64,000 bases of DNA from Strigamia acuminata (taxonomy: Eukaryota > Arthropoda > Chilopoda > Geophilomorpha > Linotaeniidae), in NCBI GenBank assembly GCA_949358305.1, contig OX442315.1, forward strand, positions 372,001 to 436,000, given 5' to 3'. Below, in pieces: positions 56,257 through 64,000 of the stretch (position 1 is its first letter; every line of letters starts with the position of its first letter). The position numbers and the translations under genes were made by a program. The notes below the pieces were generated by a model that was not told the DNA's origin, searched no databases, and saw nothing but the letters and a program-made list of their open reading frames with translations.

Positions 56257-59200
56257 ATGGCCGATCGACGCAACCCACGATTAGAGCCGAGCGCATCGTC
56301 GAGAGACGAGAGCGACGGCCTAATCGTAAACGCCGAAGACGATGAGAATTGGGACGAACAACCGCCGTTGCAGGTAAATTAGTGTGATTTCCCCAGAGAA
56401 ATCACATAATTCTTTGAATCTGTTGCATCCAACCCAGATTGGAGCGTGACTTGTGACTGATATATTTCTTTCTGTTTTATTATTGATTTAAGGCTGGCTA
56501 AAAACCCGAGAGTGGACCCAGATTCACCTCGGAGTCAAGGCCGCCAAAAAACTAGAACAAAGGAAGTGTTCGCGGAATGGCGTCGTGGCAAACCAAAACC
56601 AAAACTAAAGGTTTTCTTTCTTTTAAAATTAAACATCGTAATAAATTAAAATACGATTAGAGTTAAAATAAAAAGTTTAACGTAAAATTAAGAATTTAAC
56701 GATCGGTTTTGCCTGCGACCCCTTCCTAAAAAGCGGATCACCTGAGTTCAAAGGTAGTGTTGGATCAGCGCTACGACGGCGGAGATCATCGCAGAACTGC
56801 GAAACAAGAAAATAAGACCGACGGCCGCAACAAAAGAAAGGAGTTGCTGCCACCGTCGATCTTGAGCATATTTCTGATCCCCATCGTTAAACTGGGATTT
56901 ATTATATTAATCTTGTGATCTAAAATTATTCAGGTCGACCCGCTAGAATCGTGGGACGCCCTGCCTTCAACGGTGTCAACCGCCAACAACATCTTTCGCG
57001 GAGCCCTGCCGATTTACCTGCGGCAGGCCTATCCTGCAGAGACCAGCGCCTGGAAAATCCGATTGATGTATTCCAGGACCCTCGAGGAAAAATTCGAGCG
57101 ATCGAAAACGCTGGTCGAGTGCATGACGAAGGAGATGAGGGAGCGAGTGGGGCCGCGGATCCCACCCGATGCGGATCCGCCGAGCCCCGTTTACTCCGGG
57201 TACCTGGAAGAGGCTTACCCAGGCACGGTGGCCGAGCTGCACACCTCCCACAGGTGGAGCGAGGCCCCGACCTTGGCAGCCCGCCAGAAAATAGTGGACG
57301 ACGAGATCGAACGCTTAAAGCGCACCGAGACTCACGGAGTAACCCGAGTTCTCGAGAGAAACGGTTTCTCCCCCGAAGAAATCCGTAGATGGCTTCGCGA
57401 CATCGAAGAAGACCATTTGACACCCAGATGGATACCACCGGCGAATTTTACGGCCACGCAGTCTGAAATGTGGCAGTTATACCACGCTGGTATCCTGGGA
57501 AGTCGCCGCCATCACAGAAGATCGAAGCGTCCGGCGGAGTCCGCCCCACGCGGACCCGCACGAAGAAGACAGGCCGTCTCCCCAACAGAGGCCGGCCCGT
57601 CAACGAGTCGCGACTACCGCAGCCGCTCGAGCAGCTCCAGTTCCCGAACTCGAGTTGTCGTGCGCTCGGAGTGTCGCCGAGTAGTAACGCTCGAGCCTGC
57701 CTCGCCAGACGACGCGCGGGCTGAGCGAACGGTCGAATCTTCCGCCCACTGGGCTGCGAGGACCGAGACACACCAAGATCGAGGAAAGAAAAGATCCTCG
57801 TTGTTTATGGCGATTACCACACAGTCGTCAGATCAATCCTCGTCGCGACGAACCGTCTCAACACACCAGAGACCGGATTCCCCGACGGACGTCCCCCAGA
57901 GGACGGTCCAACGAAGATCCGTCGCAGCCAACACCCGGAGGAATCGGAAGCGTAAAGTACGACAGAAGATGCGTGCGCAGTCTCTGATCGCGAAAGGATT
58001 GGAGAAAGAGCGAGAGATGGCCGCCGCAAAAAGGTCCGAACCCCGAAGTCTCGGATCCGCGGCTGGGCCGTCCAGGCTCCAGGCAGAGATTGATTTGGGA
58101 GAATTGACGGAAGAACAAATATCCCAAGAAGAGTCGGACAAGGATGGACCGGTCACGAAGCAAGATCTGGCCATGGCATTGAAGAACGCCTTCCGAGGAT
58201 ACGCGGCCAACCGGCCGTCGGGCTCAACACCGGCTGTGCCCACCGCGCTTGTGCCCCCACAGGTGCAATCGCGATGGCCGCCACTCCTCGAGGGTACAAA
58301 CCCAGCAGTGACCACGTGGACCCCTCCCCGGATGATTCCGGTGGGAGATCCAACTCCCAAACGGGTCAGATACGACGACCTACCGGGGTTGAGCCGTCCA
58401 CCGTCACCCCCAACGCCGCGAGCGTATCGGCCCTATCGTAACGCCGAGTGGTATGCACAGCGAGAGATGGACGCCCGATGCCGGCGTGAAGCGGCCTATC
58501 CCCCACTCAGCGAGCTGCAGGAATATCTGGCCGAATACGAGAACCCCGCGATTGCCGAGTTGGCCATACGACAGGCCGACGCCGCCCAAACTCACCACAT
58601 CAATTGGGCGATCGAACAGATGCGGACGCTGTCACAACAATTCAGTGACAATCCGGACCGCGCTCACCCCTGCCATCGGAGCAGTTTGAATTTGGCTGTG
58701 ACGAACGTACTGGCCCAGCTGCTATCCCTGGGCGTCTTCTTGGACAGTCGGCAAGCTATGGCGGCCTGGACAATCGTCGACCGTGAGGGAGTTCACCTTC
58801 CTCGGGCGTTGTACCAGGTATGGGCCGGATGGACTCCTGAGCCCGCCTCGCTGCGCTTCGACCTGGCCAGAAATACGGAAAACCCAGGCCTACAGTTTTC
58901 AAAGATGCGTTCGTTGGCATTCCGCTACCGGAACCCCGGTGTCCATCCTTCCTTGTTACGAACGATTCGGGAGGTTCCGGAGATACCAGGAACGGCAGCG
59001 AGCCTCCCACAGGCCATCGAGACCGCCCCCCCAGAGGCGGCGGTCCAACCATACATACCGACCCCAAAGCCGGTATTCCCGAAGGAGAAGCGGCGCGCGA
59101 ATCGACCCATATTGATTCCGAAGCGTTCCAAGCGAGGACCCCGAACTCCTCCGCTGCCCTCTCCTTCACCCCCAGCGGCAGAGCTGGCCGCTCTCTCTGC

Positions 59201-59720
59201 AGAGCCGGCTACGCCACCGTTGGAGAGCCCAATGGAGATTCCGCTTCCACCATCGCCTCCGCCGCCCCCAGCAGCGCAGCTTTATTTGAGGCTGGGAGTG
59301 GAATACCCCTTCCTTCAGATGTCGGAGTTCACGCGACAACGCATCGTTGACTCCGATGATCACGGCGAATCGATCCTCAAATGGCTAAACAGAGAAGCCC
59401 GATCCACCATGGACGTCGTCTTCCATCGCCGTATCCTACGGGCCCACAGGAAACCCGGGTCGAGCGCCGAGTCACGAAGGATCCGGCTCGTTCCAGACCG
59501 ATTCCCGGCCTCTACCCGGATTTGGATCCATGAGCGTACGGGACTGATCGGCGAACCCGTCGGTGGTCACCCACAATATTTCATCAATGAGCGGCAGAAT
59601 CCTGCGGATCTAACAACCTCTCTGCCCCCAGATTTACCACCGCCGCCACCGGCAGTGCCACCCGTGATCCTCCGCCCATGCAGAGGAGTGCTGCCGGCTC
59701 TTCGCAGAGGAGAGCGATGA
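56257..59720 (+). CDS. Third ORF in env position, unrecognised, spliced
   Basis: Exon 1, ATG 56257 to 56373, ends CAG/GTAAAT. A 560-base intron follows, then the acceptor ATTATTCAG at 56933. Exon 2 is 56934-59720, in frame, giving 967 residues. The start MADRRNPRLEPSAS leads an acidic exon 1. Exon 2 has a helical N-terminal part (about 50-185, LPIYLRQAYPAETSAWKIRL...), a long Arg/Ser-rich disordered middle (RSRSSSSSSRTR), a helical segment near 560-700, a Pro-rich linker and a C-terminal domain (YLRLGVEYPFLQMSEF...). There is no signal peptide, no hydrophobic membrane segment and no furin-like site, so it is not an envelope glycoprotein. Exon 2 is open without its splice too, but lacks an ATG near its start. 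Function unknown. Confidence 0.7.
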
Positions 59721-59755
59721 GAAAATTGAGATCGCTCCGATCCGAGATCGAAGCT

Positions 59756-59765
59756 GGAGGAGGGA
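59756..59765 (+). promoter_or_regulatory. Gypsy polypurine tract
   Basis: GGAGGAGGGA, two bases before the 3' LTR. Confidence 0.75.
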
Positions 59766-59767
59766 CG

Positions 59768-60587
59768 TGTGGTGACCCAGTTGGATAAGTGTCCCCCCAG
59801 GGCGGATACTTGTCCTATGAGTCACTATGATTAAAGAGTCGTTCCCCCCCGAGTTGGCTCCACCTCCCCATGGCAGGTGTGTGCCCCGAGGGGGAGGAAG
59901 CGGCTGGTGGTCAGCCCCCATTGGTTGATCGCCGGCCCTTCACCCCACTGCATAAAAGGCTGTGTTTCCCGCCTAAAGTCAGAACTTACACAAACGACAC
60001 CAAGAACACAGCAACTACCTCACCGTCAGGCCAACTTCAACTACAAGTTAGGATTGATCGAGGATCGCTGAGTAAAGTGCAAACTGTAACTCTCACGAAG
60101 TCACTTGCGAGCTATTCCTGCGAAAGCACAAGAATAGCCCTTGTGAAATCACACAGAATAATCGCCCAGACGATTATTCGCCGAAGTAAGTGTCCGAGTG
60201 CTTTGTAGGGAACCCCAAAGTTCCTAGACGAGGCCTCTGCGACGCTAAACCAAAACCTAGACAACAGGCACGGATAGAAGACTCGAAAGAGCATTCCACC
60301 GCGTCCGTGAAGACGAATCCGTGACGAATTAACGACAACTCGAGACGCCGCCTTTGTTCCGCCGACCACGCGGAACCGACGACGCCATCTTGAGAAATCC
60401 TTTGTTCGACTCCGACCAAGTCGACTTTAGTTGTATACTGAGTGTATTTTAAAGGCATAAAGCCTGGTGAATAAATTACCTGTTTATTTACATACATTTG
60501 GTATTCATTTGGGTATTTGCATAATTGATCACAGGTAAAGTATTACACGTTAGCGCTATTTAAACCTATACCAAGTAGGACGCGACA
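59768..60587 (+). repeat. Gypsy 3' LTR
   Basis: 820 bases, no difference from the 5' LTR found by eye. Confidence 0.95.
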
Positions 60588-60929
60588 ATATATATAATTA
60601 CTTTCATACTTCAGCACTAACTAAACTAACATTACTGTTTGTGAGAACGAAGAGAAGAAAAGAAAATGCAAAAACACTTGTTGAATGTATATTTGTGTTG
60701 CCACAGCGATATCAAAACTTGTACGAGTAATGTCTGTTTTAATTTCACAAGCAATACATAAATACATAAATAAATAAATAAATAAATAAATAAAATTAAA
60801 CAAAAAAAGAAACTTAAACTGTGATGTGACGTTTATGCATCCGAATCCCCTTTATTAGCCTCTAGATCGATCAGGGAAACTCCCCTTGATGACTATAATC
60901 TATAAACAGTTTGGATTATGCGCAAGACT
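60588..60929. other. Spacer with (AAAT)n microsatellite
   Basis: A TAAATACATAAATAAATAAA run at about 60758-60797 may be the 3' tail of another LINE, but no coding remnant is visible. No gene. Confidence 0.45.
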
Positions 60930-61560
60930 TGTGGTGATTCAGCATCACCTGAAGAAGTAATTAGCGGTGATTATTGTGTTACTAATACTCGCCACTAGAG
61001 CGCGCCAGAAATACCGACTAGACTGACTAGTCTCGTGTTTCTGCGAACCTGCATAATCAGAAGGATTTGCATATGACGTCATTTCCGGTTAATATATATA
61101 GCCAATGCTTGACCGGAAACGACACTACAGTTACCACATTTCAGCAAGAGCACCATTTACCTCACCTTTCAGGCCGTTTCACGGATTGATCGAGGACCGG
61201 TGCCCGCTGATCATTTCAACTGTACAACAGCCACATTTATTTAGCGTAGCCAATCTACGCTAGAATAAATATCCGAACGACATTCGTTTAATTCGCACGA
61301 GAAAGCGAATTCTCGCGTGTTCATAATAACACGTGGAAATACCCTAGACAACAAACACAGACCACGCGTAGGACTAAACAATTGGATCCGCCATTGTTTA
61401 GCGGCAACTCGTATTCGCAGCCGAATCCGAGGACCATCACAGGAAACATCTTGACTTATATTTGTATTAGTAAGCATATTATAATAAAGCAGTATTTGAA
61501 GTATATTGTATTCCCGAGTGTATTATTTATTATCTTTAACCACAAAGTCGAATCACGACA
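60930..61560 (+). repeat. 5' LTR of the second Gypsy element
   Basis: 631 bases, TGTGGTGATT...ATCACGACA. TATATATA near 61092 and AATAAA near 61483 fit promoter and polyadenylation signals. The left boundary is inferred from TG...CA and similarity to the other LTR, as the second LTR is outside the window. Confidence 0.7.
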
Positions 61561-61562
61561 CG

Positions 61563-61580
61563 TGGGGGCCTGTCCGGGAT
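61563..61580 (+). promoter_or_regulatory. Primer-binding site, tRNA-Pro-like
   Basis: TGGGGGCCTGTCCGGGAT, identical to that at 48541, two bases after the LTR. Confidence 0.8.
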
Positions 61581-61652
61581 AGATTTGCTAACCTTAAGAC
61601 AATACTTTAAATAATAACCGGGATCTTTCGATCGATCATTATATCGTAAGAA

Positions 61653-64000
61653 ATGACAAAAACTACCGCAGAAGATAGAAAAAGGCGTAACGACGAAAAG
61701 GATAGAAAAGAAGCCGAAGAAATCGAGCGCCAAAAAGCGGAAGAAGCGAACCACGTGGAACCAGAAGTCGAGACTAACTCGACTGAAGTTTCAACAGAAT
61801 CATCAAGTGAAAGTCTTCCCCTTGCAAGACAACTTCCGTTTACGGGAGGCGAATTCGAAGGATCAGGAAGCTCTCACGAAGAAAACGGACTAAATAAATC
61901 GTTCGAAAACCCTCGATTCGGATTGAAAAGCCCCAGACCAGTCGAAAAGGATCCCGGTGAAATGGATCTAATGACTCTTCTAAACAAAGCGGCAAACACG
62001 GGTGCCGCAATTATCAACGAGGCTGCCCGCGCAGACCAAGCAAGAACAGTCGCGTTAGAGAAGAAGAAAAACGAATTGATGGAAGATTTAGCCAGAGAGC
62101 ATCGCGAGAAATTAGCTGCCATGGAACAGAGCTTGGCACAAGAACACCAAGCTAAGCAAATGGCACTGGAGCGCGAGCTGGCTCGAGAATTGCTCGCGAA
62201 GCAGAAAATAATCGAACGAGAAATGGCAAAGGACTGCCAGATCCGGCCACCAAGCAACGGGTTAAGCCAGCATTCGGAGCCAAACTCCGTACAGAGCTCC
62301 CCGGAACGGTCTCACACAGCCAAGGAGCTGGTAGCCAAAGCAATAGAAGTAACTCGAGTAGCTTGCGCACACGGCATCGAGATCGACCAGGACAAGGATC
62401 CCTACGCAGAGCTAAGCCGGGTAATCGACCTAGTAAATCAGAGGACTGAAAAACGATCGGCAGATAACACGGCCAGACGCGGAGAGAAACGACGTCGGGT
62501 CGGAGCGGATCGACAACAGTCCGAGACCGGCGGCGAAGTAACGTCAGACAGTGAAAGTATCGACTCTCAAGCATCTCACGGCAGTATCCGAGTCAACGGA
62601 CTAGATAGCATCTTGAACGAATCGGACGAAGTGAAAGGAGAACTGTACGAGGCGTTTATACAGGATAGGAGGAATAATCAGGGCGCACAATCATGGGCAA
62701 TAAAAAACTCATTCGCGGTGAAAACTGGCCAAACCAGTAATAACAACCCAGGCGACCCTAACGCAGAACTAATCAGATGTATAAATCAGAAGAACCAGAT
62801 ACGCAACGAAGCAGGTCGAAATAAACTGGCCATGCCGACACTCGAGGAGATTAACGCAGTTAAAAATCACCTCGAAAAGAAGCACGCCGCCGAAGCATAT
62901 GCTGGGAGAGATTCCTACGTTTTTATCAAAAAAACGAACGAAGGCCTCACGGGGACCCGACTGGACGATCTGATACCGCCCGGAACAATGTTGAGCCAAA
63001 CCTCCGCTCCAAAGAAAGCGAACCCCGATAACTCAACCATAGCGCAAGACCTCGCGAATAACCCGAACACCGCGGGATCATCAGGACAAACGTCGTTCCA
63101 ACACAATCAGTTCGGACTGACGGGCAACGGTACGCATTACCCAAGCCTCCCTTCCGACAATCCACGATCATCACCGCTGCTTAGCGAGACTGACTCGCTA
63201 AGCAACCAACTACGGACGATGAAAGACGAACTCCTTCGGGCCATGGACCAAAAACTCCAACAAAGCCGTGGCCAAGAGATCGAAGAAGACGATCGAAGCG
63301 AAGGATTGTTGAAACGTTACTCCGCGGACCGATGGCTGTATTCTCGCAAGGATAACAACATCAAGTGGACGACCCTGAGACTAATTAAGTTCGACGGATC
63401 CTGGAACGCCGGCAACTTGTTTTTGGACGAAGTCGCCCTGACGATTAATCGTTTGGGAGCGGAACCCGACGAAATGGTTTCACGCGGGATACCAGAAATG
63501 CTGATAAATCGAGCCCGAAACTGGTACGCCGATGTCCAACCCCGAAACTGGGAAGACTTCGTCATAAAGTTCCACAACCAATATGGCGAGACGAGCCAGG
63601 AAATCCAGAAAAGAGTAAGCTCTATGAAGCAAGCTCCCGGGGAAACTCTGAGAGAGTACGTACAACGAGCCGACAGCCTGTTCCGTGAAATGGACAAACC
63701 ATTTGACCAACACGCTCAGAAAGCTCTCTTCGAACAAGGACTAAACGAAACCGCAACCAAAGTCCTACGAGAAATGAACGCTCCTAAAGGAGATAATTTC
63801 AAAGCCATCCTAGCTTTCGTCGAGAAGAAACACACCGAAGTAAATGCTCGGTATAACGAAAATCTGACAAAAGAAGAACGAGCTCTAGGAGTGGCTCGAC
63901 AGCAACGAATACAGGAGCGCAGCATAGACTCCACTAAGCTGCTCCAATCGCGAAATTATCTAAACGGAAGTATAGAGCCACTCCCCTCAAAGAAAAACCA
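61653..64000 (+). CDS. gag: Gag of the second Gypsy element (3' partial)
   Basis: Open from ATG 61653 through the window end (782 codons, no stop). The N-terminus is Lys/Glu-rich. A coiled coil at about residues 115-195 (EKKKNELMEDLAREHREKLA...) is followed by a Ser/Asn-rich stretch. A Gag capsid domain starts near residue 555 (RLIKFDGSWNAGNLFLDEV, ARNWYADVQPRNWEDF, QYGETSQEI, MKQAPGETLREYVQRADSLF), clearly homologous to the gag at 48633. No disabling change seen in the visible part. Confidence 0.88.
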   Translation, partial: MTKTTAEDRKRRNDEKDRKEAEEIERQKAEEANHVEPEVETNSTEVSTESSSESLPLARQLPFTGGEFEGSGSSHEENGLNKSFENPRFGLKSPRPVEKDPGEMDLMTLLNKAANTGAAIINEAARADQARTVALEKKKNELMEDLAREHREKLAAMEQSLAQEHQAKQMALERELARELLAKQKIIEREMAKDCQIRPPSNGLSQHSEPNSVQSSPERSHTAKELVAKAIEVTRVACAHGIEIDQDKDPYAELSRVIDLVNQRTEKRSADNTARRGEKRRRVGADRQQSETGGEVTSDSESIDSQASHGSIRVNGLDSILNESDEVKGELYEAFIQDRRNNQGAQSWAIKNSFAVKTGQTSNNNPGDPNAELIRCINQKNQIRNEAGRNKLAMPTLEEINAVKNHLEKKHAAEAYAGRDSYVFIKKTNEGLTGTRLDDLIPPGTMLSQTSAPKKANPDNSTIAQDLANNPNTAGSSGQTSFQHNQFGLTGNGTHYPSLPSDNPRSSPLLSETDSLSNQLRTMKDELLRAMDQKLQQSRGQEIEEDDRSEGLLKRYSADRWLYSRKDNNIKWTTLRLIKFDGSWNAGNLFLDEVALTINRLGAEPDEMVSRGIPEMLINRARNWYADVQPRNWEDFVIKFHNQYGETSQEIQKRVSSMKQAPGETLREYVQRADSLFREMDKPFDQHAQKALFEQGLNETATKVLREMNAPKGDNFKAILAFVEKKHTEVNARYNENLTKEERALGVARQQRIQERSIDSTKLLQSRNYLNGSIEPLPSKKN

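Larger units (their letters stand above)
47719..60587 (+). mobile_element. Gypsy-type LTR retrotransposon with a third ORF
   Basis: 12,869-base element. LTRs of 820 bases at both ends appear identical, and ATAT is duplicated at 47715-47718 and 60588-60591. It contains a primer site after the 5' LTR, gag, pro-pol, a spliced third ORF and a polypurine tract (GGAGGAGGGA, 59756-59765). Identical LTRs mark a very recent insertion. Confidence 0.93.
60930..64000 (+). mobile_element. Second Gypsy-type element, 5' part only
   Basis: 5' LTR, primer site and open gag; cut by the window end. LTR start TGTGGTGATTC and the primer site resemble those of the element at 47719, but the LTR sequence is otherwise different. 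Related family, distinct lineage. Confidence 0.85.

Noticed and set aside
56973-59720. Third ORF as an envelope gene
   Set aside because: No signal peptide, transmembrane segment or cleavage site; composition is Arg/Ser/Pro-rich and soluble.
61382-61582. ORF in the second Gypsy LTR
   Set aside because: Crosses the LTR/primer-site boundary and has no homology.

Overview
This 64 kb window is eukaryotic and almost certainly arthropod. The host genes are short, intron-containing and spread through AT-rich DNA: chitin-binding (peritrophin-type) secreted proteins, a Methuselah-like class B GPCR, and small four-pass membrane proteins. The species cannot be named from the sequence; a non-model arthropod such as a springtail or crustacean would fit. 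Exon structures come from reading splice sites by eye (GT/AG, phase, paralogue comparison) and have no transcript support.

Layout. From 1 to 28 kb is a host-gene region: two tandem one-domain chitin-binding genes (1.2-2.4 kb, minus), a Methuselah-like GPCR (4.2-5.6 kb, minus), a tiny secreted peptide gene (7.2 kb, plus), and a cluster of four-TM MARVEL-like genes (8.7, 11.1, 14.6 and 20-27 kb). Two cuticular chitin-binding-type genes (10.2 and 13.5 kb) are interleaved with that cluster. The pair at 10.2/11.1 kb is a decayed segmental duplicate of the pair at 13.5/14.6 kb. The region also holds several MITEs, three copies of one LINE 3' tail, 21-22 bp satellites, and a foldback element nested in a larger TIR element that split a small gene at its exon/intron boundary (16.3-19.9 kb).

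From 20.7 to 27.1 kb lies a very young, complete Bel-Pao retrotransposon (minus) inserted in exon 3 of a four-TM gene. It has a TTAAG target duplication, 498 bp LTRs, a tRNA-Phe primer site, and gag and pol separated by one in-frame UAG.

From 28.0 to 47.4 kb is the strangest part: a head-to-tail array LTR-internal-LTR-internal-LTR-(deleted internal)-LTR of a minus-strand element. Its LTRs are 1.9 kb, its primer site matches tRNA-Gln, and its polypurine tract is AAGGGGGA. It has no reverse transcriptase or integrase. The only long ORF encodes an unrecognised 493-aa protein with an internally repeated module. It sits behind a 3.5 kb AT-rich leader full of short hairpins, with duplicated primer-site modules and several extra PPT-like motifs. 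This is the best candidate for an undescribed element in the window.

From 47.7 to 60.6 kb is a young Gypsy-type element (plus) with 820 bp LTRs, a coiled-coil gag, an A-AAA-AAC slippery site, pro-pol with an apparent one-base lesion in the protease, and a 967-aa spliced third ORF in the env position that does not look like an envelope. From 60.9 kb to the window end is the 5' part of a related Gypsy element (LTR, same primer site, open gag).

The four retroelement units make up more than half of the window. Two of the host genes here were broken by insertions, one of them recent.
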